The notes: generated by a model from the sequence alone, not told the origin. DNA of 64,000 nt from Megalopta genalis (GCF_051020955.1 NC_135027.1:9340532-9404531); one strand, 5' to 3'. Positions 36,855 to 50,442 are shown, counted from the first letter of the stretch. Numbers and translations are program-made.

Positions 36855-39772
36855 TATATCGCAAGTATTTGATCTAAATCTTTTTTTTTCGCATGGATTA
36901 GAAGCTAACTCGCTTGTTTCGCTTCCAGTTGAAGCTAAATCATTTATATCGCTAGTATTTGAAGATAAATCATTTGTTTCGCATGGATTTGAAGCCAAAG
37001 CTTATACCTCGCATTGATTTGAAGCTAAATCATGTGTTTCGCATGAATGTGAAGCTAGCTCGTTTGTCTCGCTTCCAGTTGAAGCTAAATCATTTATATC
37101 GCAAGTATTTGAAGCTAAAGAATTTGTTTCGCATGGATTTGAAGCTAAACCTTCTACTTCGCAATGCATGGAAGATAAATCATGTGTTTCGCGTGGATTT
37201 GAAGCTAACTCGTTTTTTTCGCATGGAGTTGAATCTAAATCATTTATATCGCTAGTATTTGAAGTTAAATAATTTGTTTCGCATGGATTTGAAGCTAATC
37301 CTTCTACTTCGTATTCCTTTGAATACAAATCATTTGTTTCGCATGTATTTGAAGCTAACTCGCTTGTTTCGCTTCCAGTTAAAGCTAAATCATTTATATC
37401 GTTAGTATTTGAAGCTAAATCATTTGTTTCGCATGGATTTGAAGATAAAACTTCTACACGGCATTGATTTGAATCTAAATTTCGTGTTTTGCATGGATTT
37501 GAATCTAACTTATTTGTTTCGCATGCAGTTGTATCTAAATCATTTATATCGCAAGTATTTGAAGCAAAATCACTTGTTTCTCTAGGATTTGAAGCTAAAC
37601 CTTCTTCTTCGCATTGATTTGAAGCTAAATCATGTGTTTCGAATGAATGTGAAGCTAACTCGTTTGTTTGGCATACATTTGAAGCTATATCGTTTATATC
37701 GCAAGTATTTGAAGCTAAATCTTTTTTTTCGCATGGATTAGAAGCTAACTCGCTTGTATCGCTTCCAATTGAAGCTAAATCATTTCTATCGCAAGTATTT
37801 GAAGCTAAATCATTTTTTCGCATGGATTTGAAGCTAAAACTTCTACTCGGCATTGATTTGATTCTAAATCTCGTGTTTTGCATGGATTTTAATCTAACTT
37901 GTTTGTTTCGCTTGCAGTTGAATCTAAATCATTTATATAAAGTTAAATCATTTGTTTCGCATGGATTTGAAGATAAACCTTCTACTTCGTATTCCTTTGA
38001 AGACAAATCATTTGTTTCGCGTGGATTTGAAGCTAACTCGTTTGTTTCGCATGCAGATGAATCTAGATCATTTATATCGCAAGTATATGAAGTAAAATCA
38101 TTTGTTTCGCTTGGAGTTGAAGCTAAACCTTCTTTTTCGCATTGATTTGTAGCTAAATAATGTGTTTCGAATGAATGTGAAGCTAACTCGTTTGTTCCGC
38201 ATGCATTTGAAGCTATATCGTTTATATCGCAAGTATTTGAAGCTAAATCATTCGTTTCGCATGGATTAGAAGCTAACTCGCTTGTTTCGCTTCCAGTTGA
38301 AGCTTAATCATTTATATCGCAAGTATTTGAATCTCAATCGTTTGTTTCGCGTGTATTTGAAGATAATACTTCTACTCCGCACTGATTTGAAGCTAAACCA
38401 ATTGTTTCGCATGGATTTGAAGCTGAACCATCTACTAGGCATTGATTTGAAGCTAAATCATTTATTTCGCATGGATTTTAAGCTAAACTTTCTTCTCCCT
38501 ATTGATTTGAAGCTAAATCACGCATTTCGCATGTATTTGAAGCTAACTCGATTGTTTCGCTTCCAGTTGAAGCTAAATCACTTATATCGCAAGTATTTGA
38601 ATCTCAATCGTTTGTTTCGCGTGTATTTGAAGATAATACTTCTACTCCGCACTGATTTGAATCTAAACCATTTGTTTCGCTTGGATTTGAAGCTGAACCA
38701 TCTACTAGGCATTGAATTGAAGCTAAATCATGTGTTTCGAATGACTGTGATGCTTACTCGTTTGTTTCGCTTGCGTTTGACGCTATATCGTTTATATCGC
38801 AAGTATTTGAAGCTAAATCATTTGTTTCGCATGGATTAGAAGCTAACTCGCTTGTTTCGCTTCCAGTTGAAGCTATACCATTCATATCGCTAGTATTTGA
38901 AGCTAAATCATTTGTTTCGCATTTATTTGAAGCTAATCTTTCTTCTCCGCATTGATTTGAAGCTAAATTATTTGTTTCGCACGGATTTGAAGCTAACTCG
39001 CCTGTTTCGCTCCCAATTGGAGCTAAGTCTTTTATATCGCAAGTATTTGAAGCTAAATCATGTGTTTCGCATGGATTTGAAGCTAACTCGCTTGTTTCAA
39101 TTATTTGAATCTAAATCATTTGTTTCGCATGGATTTGAAGCTAAAACTTCTACTCGGCATTGATTTGATTCTAAATCTCGTGTTTTGCATGGATTTTAAT
39201 CTAACTTGTTTGTTTCGCATGCAGTTGAATCTAAATCATTTATATAAAGTTAAATCATTTGTTTCGCATGGATTTGAAGATAAACCTTCTACTTCGTATT
39301 CCTTTGAAGACAAATCATGTGTTTCGCGTGGATTTGAAGCTAACTCGTTTGTTTCGCATGCATTTGAATCTATATCGTTCATATCGCAAGTATTTGAAGC
39401 TAAATGTTTTTTTTCGCATAGATTAGAGGCTAACTCGCTTGTTTCGCTTCCAGCTGTAGCTAAATCATTTATATCGCTAGTATTCGAAGGTAAATCATTT
39501 GTTTCGCATGGATTAGAAGATAACTCGCTTGTTTCGCATCCAATTGAAGCTATATCATTTATATCGCTAGTATTTGAAGTTAAATCATTTGTTTCGCATG
39601 GATTTGAAACTAATCCTTCTACTTCGTATTCCTTTAAAGCTAAATTATTTGTTTCGCACGGATTTGAAGCTAACTCGCCTGTTTCGCTCCCATTTGGAGC
39701 TAAGTCATTTATATCGCAAGTATTTGAATCTCAATCGTTTGTTTCGCGTGTATTTGAAGATAATACTTCTAC
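36855..39772. repeat. 2.9-kb block 6, copy 1 (partner 40010-42927)
   Basis: Matches 40010-42927 at a constant offset of 3155. It contains two 11-bp deletion junctions (near 37937 and 39245). The only large disagreement is a patch at about 37440-37560 (see the findings). It ends near 39772, where this copy has CTCTGCATTG and the partner CTCCGCACTG. Confidence 0.9.
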
Positions 39773-40009
39773 TCTGCATTGATTAGAAGATAAATCATGT
39801 GTTTCGCGTGGTTTAGAAGCTAACTCGTTTGTTTCGCATGCAGTTGAATCTAGATCATTTATATCGCAAGTATTTGAAGTAAAATCATTTGTTTCGCTTG
39901 GAGTTGAAGCTAAACCTTCTTTTTCGCATTGATTTGTAGCTAAATAATGTGTTTCGAATGAATGTGAAGCTAACTCGTTTGTTCCGCATGCATTTGAAGC
40001 TATATCGTT
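39773..40009. repeat. Spacer between block 6 copies
   Basis: About 240 bp of standard monomers joining the two 2.9-kb copies. The first units (CTCTGCATTGATTAGAAG) resemble those near 28565 and 32710. Confidence 0.75.
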
Positions 40010-42927
40010 TATATCGCAAGTATTTGATCTAAATCTTTTTTTTTCGCATGGATTAGAAGCTAACTCGCTTGTTTCGCTTCCAGTTGAAGCTAAATCATTT
40101 ATATCGCTAGTATTTGAAGATAAATCATTTGTTTCGCATGGATTTGAAGCCAAAGCTTATACCTCGCATTGATGTGAAGCTAAATCATGTGTTTCGCATG
40201 AATGTGAAGCTAGCTCGTTTGTCTCGCTTCCAGTTGAAGCTAAATCATTTATATCGCAAGTATTTGAAGCTAAAGAATTTGTTTCGCATGGATTTGAAGC
40301 TAAACCTTCTACTTCGCAATGCATGGAAGATAAATCATGTGTTTCGCGTGGATTTGAAGCTAACTCGTTTTTTTCGCATGGAGTTGAATCTAAATCATTT
40401 ATATCGCTAGTATTTGAAGTTAAATAATTTGTTTCGCATGGATTTGAAGCTAATCCTTCTACTTCGTATTCCTTTGAATACAAATCATTTGTTTCGCATG
40501 TATTTGAAGCTAACTCGCTTGTTTCGCTTCCAGTTAAAGCTAAATCATTTATATCGCTAGTATTTGAAGCTAAATCATTTGTTTCGCATGGATTTGAAGC
40601 TAAACCTTCTACTTCGTATTCCTTTGAAGACAAATCATGTGTTTCGGATGTATTTGAAGCTAACTCGCTTGTTTCGCTTCCAGTTAAAGCTAAACCATTT
40701 ATATCGCAAGAATTTGAAGCAAAATCACTTGTTTCTCTAGGATTTGAAGCTAAACCTTCTTCATCGCATTGATTTGAAGCTAAATCATGTGTTTCGAATG
40801 AATGTGAAGCTAACTCGTTTGTTTGGCATACATTTGAAGCTATATCGTTTATATCGCAAGTATTTGAAGCTAAATCTTTTTTTTCGCATGGATTAGAAGC
40901 TAACTCGCTTGTATCGCTTCCAATTGAAGCTAAATCATTTCTATCGCAAGTATTTGAAGCTAAATCATTTTTTCGCATGGATTTGAAGCTAAAACTTCTA
41001 CTCGGCATTGATTTGATTCTAAATCTCGTGTTTTGCATGGATTTTAATCTAACTTGTTTGTTTCGCTTGCAGTTGAATCTAAATCATTTATATAAAGTTA
41101 AATCATTTGTTTCGCATGGATTTGAAGATAAACCTTCTACTTCGTATTCCTTTGAAGACAAATCATTTGTTTCGCGTGGATTTGAAGCTAACTCGTTTGT
41201 TTCGCATGCAGATGAATCTAGATCATTTATATCGCAAGTATATGAAGTAAAATCATTTGTTTCGCTTGGAGTTGAAGCTAAACCTTCTTTTTCGCATTGA
41301 TTTGTAGCTAAATAATGTGTTTCGAATGAATGTGAAGCTAACTCGTTTGTTCCGCATGCATTTGAAGCTATATCGTTTATATCGCAAGTATTTGAAGCTA
41401 AATCATTCGTTTCGCATGGATTAGAAGCTAACTCGCTTGTTTCGCTTCCAGTTGAAGCTTAATCATTTATATCGCAAGTATTTGAATCTCAATCGTTTGT
41501 TTCGCGTGTATTTGAAGATAATACTTCTACTCCGCACTGATTTGAAGCTAAACCAATTGTTTCGCATGGATTTGAAGCTGAACCATCTACTAGGCATTGA
41601 TTTGAAGCTAAATCATTTATTTCGCATGGATTTTAAGCTAAACTTTCTTCTCCCTATTGATTTGAAGCTAAATCACGCATTTCGCATGTATTTGAAGCTA
41701 ACTCGATTGTTTCGCTTCCAGTTGAAGCTAAATCACTTATATCGCAAGTATTTGAATCTCAATCGTTTGTTTCGCGTGTATTTGAAGATAATACTTCTAC
41801 TCCGCACTGATTTGAATCTAAACCATTTGTTTCGCTTGGATTTGAAGCTGAACCATCTACTAGGCATTGAATTGAAGCTAAATCATGTGTTTCGAATGAC
41901 TGTGATGCTTACTCGTTTGTTTCGCTTGCGTTTGACGCTATATCGTTTATATCGCAAGTATTTGAAGCTAAATCATTTGTTTCGCATGGATTAGAAGCTA
42001 ACTCGCTTGTTTCGCTTCCAGTTGAAGCTATACCATTCATATCGCTAGTATTTGAAGCTAAATCATTTGTTTCGCATTTATTTGAAGCTAATCTTTCTTC
42101 TCCGCATTGATTTGAAGCTAAATTATTTGTTTCGCACGGATTTGAAGCTAACTCGCCTGTTTCGCTCCCAATTGGAGCTAAGTCTTTTATATCGCAAGTA
42201 TTTGAAGCTAAATCATGTGTTTCGCATGGATTTGAAGCTAACTCGCTTGTTTCAATTATTTGAATCTAAATCATTTGTTTCGCATGGATTTGAAGCTAAA
42301 ACTTCTACTCGGCATTGATTTGATTCTAAATCTCGTGTTTTGCATGGATTTTAATCTAACTTGTTTGTTTCGCATGCAGTTGAATCTAAATCATTTATAT
42401 AAAGTTAAATCATTTGTTTCGCATGGATTTGAAGATAAACCTTCTACTTCGTATTCCTTTGAAGACAAATCATGTGTTTCGCGTGGATTTGAAGCTAACT
42501 CGTTTGTTTCGCATGCATTTGAATCTATATCGTTCATATCGCAAGTATTTGAAGCTAAATGTTTTTTTTCGCATAGATTAGAGGCTAACTCGCTTGTTTC
42601 GCATCCAGCTGTAGCTAAATCATTTATATCGCTAGTATTCGAAGGTAAATCATTTGTTTCGCATGGATTAGAAGATAACTCGCTTGTTTCGCATCCAATT
42701 GAAGCTATATCATTTATATCGCTAGTATTTGAAGTTAAATCATTTGTTTCGCATGGATTTGAAACTAATCCTTCTACTTCGTATTCCTTTAAAGCTAAAT
42801 TATTTGTTTCGCACGGATTTGAAGCTAACTCGCCTGTTTCGCTCCCATTTGGAGCTAAGTCATTTATATCGCAACTATTTGAATCTCAATCGTTTGTTTC
42901 GCGTGTATTTGAAGATAATACTTCTAC
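40010..42927. repeat. 2.9-kb block 6, copy 2
   Basis: The second copy, offset 3155. Its part from about 41310 to 42850 also matches 43097-44640 at an offset of 1787, so three successive copies of that part lie in tandem between 38 and 45 kb. Private changes include GCATCCAGCTG near 42601 (copy 1 has GCTTCCAGCTG). Confidence 0.9.
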
Positions 42928-43096
42928 TCCGCACTGATTTGAAGCTAAACCATTTGTTTCGCGTGGATTTGAAGCTAACTCGTTTGTTTCGCATGCAGTT
43001 GAATCTAGATCATTTATATCGCAAGTATTTGAAGTAAAATCATTTGTTTCGCTTGGAGTTGAAGCTAAACCTTCTTTTTCGCATTGATTTGTAGCT

Positions 43097-45540
43097 AAAT
43101 AATGTGTTTCGAATGAATGTGAAGCTAACTCGTTTGTTCCGCATGCATTTGAAGCTATATCGTTTATATCGCAAGTATTTGAAGCTAAATCATTCGTTTC
43201 GCATGGATTAGAAGCTAACTCGCTTGTTTCGCTTCCAGTTGAAGCTTAATCATTTATATCGCAAATATTTGAATCTCAATCGTTTGTTTCGCGTGTATTT
43301 GAAGATAATACTTCTACTCCGCACTGATTTGAAGCTAAACCAATTGTTTCGCATGGATTTGAAGCTGAACCATCTACTAGGCATTGATTTGAAGCTAAAT
43401 CATTTATTTCGCATGGATTTTAAGCTAAACTTTCTTCTCCGCATTGATTTGAAGCTAAATCACGCATTTCGCATGTATTTGAAGCTAACTCGATTGTTTC
43501 GCTTCCAGTTGAAGCTAAATCACTTATATCGCAAGTATTTGAATCTCAATCGTTTGTTTCGCGTGTATTTGAAGATAATACTTCTACTCCGCACTGATTT
43601 GAATCTAAACCATTTGTTTCGCTTGGATTTGAAGCTGAACCATCTACTAGGCATTGATTTGAAGCTAAATCATGTGTTTCGAATGACTGTGATGCTTACT
43701 CGTTTGTTTCGCTTGCGTTTGACGCTATATCGTTTATATCGCAAGTATTTGAAGCTAAATCATTTGTTTCGCATGGATTAGAAGCTAACTCGCTTGTTTC
43801 GCTTCCAGTTGAAGCTATACCATTCATATCGCTAGTATTTGAAGCTAAATCATTTGTTTCGCATTTATTTGAAGCAAATCTTTCTTCTCCGCATTGATTT
43901 GAAGCTAAATTATTTGTTTCACACGGATTTGAAGCTAACTCGCCTGTTTCGCTCCCAATTGGAGCTAAGTCTTTTATATCGCAAGTATTTGAAGCTAAAT
44001 CATGTGTTTCGCATGGATTTGAAGCTAACTCGCTTGTTTCAATTATTTGAATCTAAATCATTTGTTTCGCATGGATTTGAAGCTAAAACTTCTACTCGGC
44101 ATTGATTTGATTCTAAATCTCGTGTTTTGCATGGATTTTAATCTAACTTGCTTGTTTCGCATGCAGTTGAATCTAAATCATTTATATAAAGTTAAATCAT
44201 TTGTTTCGCATGGATTTGAAGATAAACCTTCTACTTCGTATTCCTTTGAAGACAAATCATGTGTTTCGCGTGGATTTGAAGCTAACTCGTTTGTTTCGCA
44301 TGCATTTGAATCTATATCGTTCATATCGCAAGTATTTGAAGCTAAATGTTTTTTTTTCGCATAGATTAGAGGCTAACTCGCTTGTTTCGCTTCCAGCTGT
44401 AGCTAAATCATTTATATCGCTAGTATTCGAAGGTAAATCATTTGTTTCGCATGGATTAGAAGATAACTCGCTTGTTTCGCATCCAATTGAAGCTATATCA
44501 TTTATATCGCTAGTATTTGAAGTTAAATCATTTGTTTCGCATGGATTTGAAACTAATCCTTCTACTTCGTATTCCTTTAAAGCTAAATTATTTGTTTCGC
44601 ACGGATTTGAAGCTAACTCGCCTGTTTCGCTCCCAATTGGAGCTAAGTCATTTATATCGCAAGTATTTGAAGCTAAATCATTTGTTTCGCATGGATTTTA
44701 AGCTAAACTTTCTTCTCCGCATTGATTTGAAGCTAAATCACGCAATCTCGCATGTATTTGAAGCTAACTCGATTGTTTCGCTTCCAGTTGAAGCTAAATC
44801 ACTTATATCGCAAGTATTTGAATCTCAATCGTTTGTTTCGCGTGTATTTGAAGACAATACTTCTACTTCGCACTGATTTGAAGCTAAACTATTTGTTTCG
44901 CGTGGATTTGAAGCTAACTCGTTTGTTTCGCATGCAGTTGAATCTAGATCATTTATATCGCAAGTATTTGAAGTAAAATCATTTGTTTCGCTTGGAGTTG
45001 AAGCTAAACCTTCTTTTTCGCATTGATTAGTAGCTAAATCATGTGTTTCGAATGAATGTGAAGCTAACTCGTTTGTTCCGCATGCATTTGAAGCTATATC
45101 GTTTATATCGCAAGTATTTGAAGCTAAATGTTTTTTTTCGCATGGATTAGAGTCTAACTTGCTTGTTTCGCTTCCAGTTGAAGCTATATCATTCATATCG
45201 CTAGTATTTGAAGCTAAATCATTTGTTTCGCATAGATTTGAAGCTAAAACTTCTACTCGGCATTGATTTGAATCTAAATCTCGTGTTTTGCATGGATTTG
45301 AATCTAACTTGTTTGTTTCGCATGCAGTTGAATCTAAATCATTTATAGCGCAAGTATTTGAAGCAAAATCATTTGTTTCTCTTGGATTTGAAGCTAAACC
45401 TTCTTCTTCGCACTGATTTGAAGCTAAATCATGTGTTTCGAATGAATGTGAAGCTAACTCGTTTGTTTGGCATACATTTGAAGCTATATCGTTTATATCG
45501 CAAGTATTTGAAGCTAAATCTTTTTTTTCGCATGGATTAG
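43097..45540. repeat. Block 7, right copy (partner 20918-23360)
   Basis: A near-identical copy of 20918-23360 at a distance of 22179 bp. The two long-distance copies share details such as CGCAAATATTTG (near 21080 and 43260) and an extra T in a T run (near 22170 and 44349) that other copies of this subfamily lack. They are therefore closer to each other than to their immediate neighbours. Confidence 0.9.
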
Positions 45541-47010
45541 AAGCTAACTCGCTCGTATCGCTTCCAATTGAAGCTAAATCATTTCTATCGCAAGTATTTG
45601 AAGCTAAATCATTTTTTCGCATGGATTTAAAGCTAAACCTTCTACTTCGCGTTGCTTTGAAGATAAATCATGTGTTTCGAATGAATGTGCAGCTAACTCG
45701 TTTGTTCCGCATGCATTTGAAGCTATATCGTTCATATCGCAAGTATTTGAAGCTAAATGTTTTTTTTCGCATGGATTAGAGGCTAACTCGCTTGTTTCGC
45801 TTCCAGCTGTAGCTAAATCATTTATATCGTTAGTATTCGAAGGTAAATCATTTGTTTCGCATGGATTAGAAGATAACTCGCTTGTTTCGCATCCAATTGA
45901 AGCTATATCATTTATATCGCTAGTATTTGAAGTTAAATCATTTGTTTCGCATGGATTTGAAACTAATCCTTCTACTTCGTATTCCTTTGAAGCTAAATTA
46001 TTTGTTTCGCACGGATTTGAAGCTAACTCGCCTGTTTCGCTCCCATTTGGAGCTAAGTCATTTATATCGCAAGTATTTGAATCTCAATCGTTTGTTTCGC
46101 GTGTATTTGAAGATAATACTTCTACTCCGCACTGATTTGAAGCTAAACCATTTGTTTCGCGTAGATTTGAAGCTAACTCGTTTGCTTCGCATGCAGTTGA
46201 ATCTAGATCATTTATATCGCAAGTATTTGAAGTAAAATCATTTGTTTCGCTTGGAGTTGAAGCTAAACCTTCTTTTTCGCATTGATTTGTAGCTAAATCA
46301 TGTGTTTCGAATGAATGTGAAGCTAACTCGATTGTTCCGCATGCATTTGAAGCTATATCGTTTATATCGCAAGTATTTGAAGCTAAATCATTCGTTACGC
46401 ATGGATTAGAAGCTAACTCGCTTGTTTCGCTTCCAGTTGAAGCTTAATCATTTATATCGCAAGTATTTGAATCTCAATCGTTTGTTTCGCGTGTATTTGA
46501 AGATAATACTACTACTCCGCACTGATTTGAAGCTAAACCATTTGTTTCGCATGGATTTGTAGCTGAACCATCTACTAGGCATTGATTTGAAGCTAAATCA
46601 TTTATTTCGCATGGATTTTAAGCTAAACTTTCTTCTCCGCATTGATTTGAAGCTAAATCACGCATTTCGCATGTATTTGAAGCTAACTCGATTGTTTCGC
46701 TTCCAGTTGAAGCTAAATCACTTATATCGCAAGTATTTGAATCTCAATCGTTTGTTTCGCGTGTATTTGAAGATAATACTTTTACTCCGCACTGATTTGA
46801 ATCTAAACCATTTGTTTCGCATGGATTTGAAGCTGAACCACCTACTAGGCATTAATTTGAAGCTAAATCATGTGTTTCGAATGACTGTGATGCTTACTCG
46901 TTTGTTTCGCTTGCGTTTGAAACTATATCGTTTATATCGCAAGTATTTGAAGCTAAATCAATTGTTTCGCATGGATTAGAAGCTAACTCGCTTGTTTCGC
47001 TTCCAGTTGA
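45541..47010. repeat. Block 8, right copy, with a 239-bp insertion
   Basis: The stretch at 45541-45779 is 239 bp absent from the left copy and resembles 24911-25150, including the rare AATGTGCAGC (near 45685 and 25065). The remainder, about 45773-46963, matches 23355-24545, and its end is closest to 25120-25760. Confidence 0.8.
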
Positions 47011-47689
47011 AGTTAAATCATTTATATCGCTAGTATTTGAATTTAAATCATTTGTTTTACATGGATTTGAAGCTAAACCCTCTACTTCGTATTCCTTTGA
47101 AGACAAATCATGTGTTTCGCATGGATTTGAAGCTAACTCGCTTGTTTCGCTTCCAGTTGAACCTATATGATTTATATCGCTAGTATTTGAAGTTAAATCA
47201 TTTGTTTGGCATGGATTTGAAGCCAAAGCTTATACCTCGCAATGATTTGAAGCTAAATCATGTGTTTCGCATGAATGTGAAGCTAGCTCGTTTGTCTCGC
47301 TTCCAGTTGAAGCTAAATCATTAATATCGCAAGTATTTGAAGCTAAAGAATTTGTTTCGCATGGATTTGAAGCTAAACCTTCTACTTCGCAATGCATGGA
47401 AGATAAATCATGTGTTTCGCATGGAGTTGAATCTAAATCATTTATATCGCAAGTATTTGAAGCTAAATCATTTGTTTCGCTTGGATTTGAAGCTAAACGT
47501 TTTACTTCGCATTGATTTGAAGCTAAATCATGTGCTTCGAATGAACGTGAAGCTAACTCGTTTGTTTCGCATGCATTTGAATCTATATCGTTTATATCGC
47601 AAGTATTTGAAGCTAAATCATGTGTTTCGCATGAATGTGAAAATAGCTCGTTTGTCTCGCTTCCAGTTGAAGCTAAATCATTTATATCG
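47011..47689. repeat. Mosaic array segment
   Basis: The stretch from about 47220 to 47400 resembles 17130-17310 (GCTTATACCTCGCA unit), and the stretch from about 47415 to 47690 resembles 2690-2965 and 8690-8958 (GTTTTACTTCG, GTGCTTCGAATGAACG and GAAAATAGCTCG units). It is thus a junction of material related to two distant parts of the array. Confidence 0.78.
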
Positions 47690-48329
47690 CAAGTATTTGA
47701 AGCTAAATCATTTGGTTCGCATGGATTTGAAGCTAAACCTTCTACTTCGCATTGCTTTGAACCTAAGTCATGTGTTTCGAATGAATGTGAAGCTAACTCG
47801 TTTTTATCGCATGCATTTGAAGCTATATCGTTTATGTCGCAAGTATCTGAAGCTAAATCATTTGTTTCGCGTGGATTTGAAGCTAAAACTTCTACTCGGC
47901 ATTGATTTCAATCTAAGTCTCGTGTTATGCATGTATTTGAATCTAACTTGTTTGTTTCGCATGCAGTTGAATCTAAATCATTTATATCCCAAGTATTTGA
48001 AGCAAAATCATTTGTTTCGCTTGGATTTGAAGCTAAACCTCCTACATCGCATTGATTTGAAGCTAAATCATGTGTTTCGAATGAATGTAAATCTAAGTTG
48101 TTTGTTTCGCATGCAGTTGAATCTAAATAATTTATATCGCAAGTATTTGAAGGTAAATCACTTGTTTCGCATGGATTTGAAGCCAAAGCTTTTCCCTCGC
48201 ATGGATTTGAAGCTAAACCTTCTACTTCGCATTGATTTGAAGCTAAATCATGTGTTTCGAATGTCTGTGAACCTAACTCGTTTGTATCGCATGCATTTGA
48301 AGCTATATCGTTTATATCGAAAAAATTGA
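47337..48329 (+). other. Longest plus-strand open frame (330 codons), an artefact of the repeat
   Basis: The longest plus-strand frame reads LKLNHLFRMD repeats and starts at TTG (47337-47339). In the satellite this frame is closed wherever an E unit ends CGCTAGT (in-frame TAG) or a unit begins ATTAGAAG (in-frame TAG). Here it stays open only because those variants happen to be absent for about 1 kb. No domain is recognisable, and I do not consider it a gene. Confidence 0.15.
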
Positions 48330-48395
48330 AGATAAATCGTTTGTTTCGCATGGATTAGAAGCTAACTCGCTTGTTTCGCTTCCAGTTGAAGTTAA
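47690..48395. repeat. Block 11, copy 1 (partner about 48560-49445)
   Basis: Matches 48560 onward at an offset of 870 up to about 48050, and then at 1050. It includes the TTTGGTTCGCATGG unit and a shortened E unit (CGAAAAAATTGAAG) near 48318 that shifts the register. Confidence 0.82.
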
Positions 48396-48559
48396 ATCAT
48401 TTATATCGCTATTATTTGAAGTTAAATCATTTGTTTTACATGGATTTGAAGCTAAACCCTCTACTTCGTATTCCATTGAAGACAAATCATGTGTTTCGCA
48501 TGGATTTGAAGCTAACTCGCTTGTTTCGCTTCCAGTAAATGCGAAAATCATTTATATCG

Positions 48560-49445
48560 CAAGTATTTGAAGCTAAATCTTTTGGTTCGCATGGATTTGA
48601 AGCTAAACCTTCTACTTCGCATTGCTTTGAACCTAAGTCATGTGTTTCGAATGAATGTGAAGCTAACTCGTTTTTATCGCATGCATTTGAAGCTATATCG
48701 TTTATGTCGCAAGTATTTGAAGCTAAATCATTTGTTTCGCGTGGATTTGAAGCTAAAACTTCTACTCGGCATTGATTTCAATCTAAGTCTCGTGTTATGC
48801 ATGTATTTGAATCTAACTTGTTTGTTTCGCATGCAGTTGAATCTAAATCATTTATATCCCAAGTATTTGAAGCAAAATCATTTGTTTCGCTTGGATTTGA
48901 AGCTAAACCTCCTATATCGCATTGATTTGAAGCTAAATCATGTGTTTCGCATGAATGTGAAGCTAAATCATTTGTTTCGCATGAATGTGAAGCTAACTCG
49001 TTTGTCTCGCTTCCAGTTGAAGCCAAATCATTTATATCGCTAGAGTTTGAAGTTAAATCATTTGTTTTACATGGATTTGAAGCTATACCTTCTACTTCGC
49101 ATTGATTTGAAGCTAAATCATGTGTTTCGAATGAATGTAAATCTAAGTTGTTTGTTTCGCATGCAGTTGAATCTAAATAATTTATATCGCAAGTATTTGA
49201 AGGTAAATCACTTGTTTCGCATGGATTTGAAGCCAAAGCTTTTCCCTCGCATGGATTTGAAGCTAAACCTTCTACTTCGCATTGATTTGAAGCTAAATCA
49301 TGTGTTTCGAATGTCTGTGAACCTAACTCGTTTGTATCGCATGCATTTGAAGCTATATCGTTTATATTGAAAAAATTGAAGATAAATCGTTTGTTTCGCA
49401 TGGATTAGAAGCTAACTCGCTTGTTTCGCTTCCAGTTGAAGCTAA
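48560..49445. repeat. Block 11, copy 2, with 180 extra bases
   Basis: Relative to copy 1 it holds about 180 bp (six monomers) extra near 48930-49110. These include two successive ATGAATGTGAAGCT units and a unit with TAGAGTTTGAAG. This is one of the length differences that is a multiple of 30 but not of 150. Confidence 0.82.
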
Positions 49446-49632
49446 ATCATTTATATCGCTAGTATTCGAAGGTAAATTATTTGTTTCGCATGGATTTGAA
49501 GCTAAACCTTCTACGTCGCATTGATTTGAAGCTAAATCATGTGTTTCGAATGACTGTGTAGCTTACTCGTTTGTTTCGCATGCATTTGAATCAATATCGT
49601 TTATATCACAAGTATTTTAAGCTAAATCATTT
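49446..49632. repeat. Array segment before the 810-bp tandem pair
   Basis: Standard monomers without unique sequence. The end of this stretch (49571-49632) recurs 300 bp to the right, inside the 810-bp unit. Confidence 0.75.
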
Positions 49633-50442
49633 GTTTCGCATGGATTTGAAGCTAAAACTTCTACTCGGCAGTGATTTGAATCTAAATCTCGTGTTTTGCA
49701 TGGATTTGAATCTAATTTGTTTGGTTCGCATGCAGTTGAATCTAAATCATTTATATCGCAAGTATTTGAAGCAAAATCATTTGTTTCTCTTGGATTTGAA
49801 GCTAAACCTTCTTCTTCGCATTGATTTGAAGCTAAATCATGTGTTTCGAATGAATGTGCAGCTAACTCGTTTGTTTCGCATGCATTTGAATCAATATCGT
49901 TTATATCACAAGTATTTTAAGCTAAATCATTTGTTTCGCATGGATTTGAAGCTAAAACTTCTACTCGGCAGTGATTTGAATCTAAATCTCGTGTTTTGCA
50001 TGGATTTGAATCTAATTTGTTTGTTTCGCATGCAGTTGAATCTAAATCATTTATATCGCTAGTATTTGAAGTTAAATCATTTGTTTCGCATGGATTTGAA
50101 GCTAAACATTCTACTTAGTATTCCTTTGAAGACAAATCATGTGTTTCGCTTGGATTTAATGCTAAACCTTCTTCTTCGCATTGATTTGAAGCTAAATCAT
50201 GTGTTTGGAATGAATGTGAAGCTAACTCGTTTGTTTCGCATGCATTTGAAGCTATACCGTTTATATCGCATTTATTTGAAGCTAAATCATTCGTTTCGCA
50301 TGGATTAGAAGCTAACTCGCTTGTTTCGCTTCCAGTTGAAGTTAAATCATTTATATCGCTAGTATTTGAAGTTAAATCATTTGTTTGACATGGATTTGAA
50401 GCTAAACCCTCTACTTCGTATTCCTTTGAAGACAAATCATGT
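49633..50442. repeat. 810-bp tandem duplication, copy 1
   Basis: An 810-bp (27-monomer) unit repeated directly. I saw no difference from copy 2 on reading both. It contains an internal 300-bp repetition of the run with CTCGGCAGTG (near 49661 and 49961) and a B unit with CTTAGTATTCC (near 50112) that places a premature TAG on the plus strand. Confidence 0.9.
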
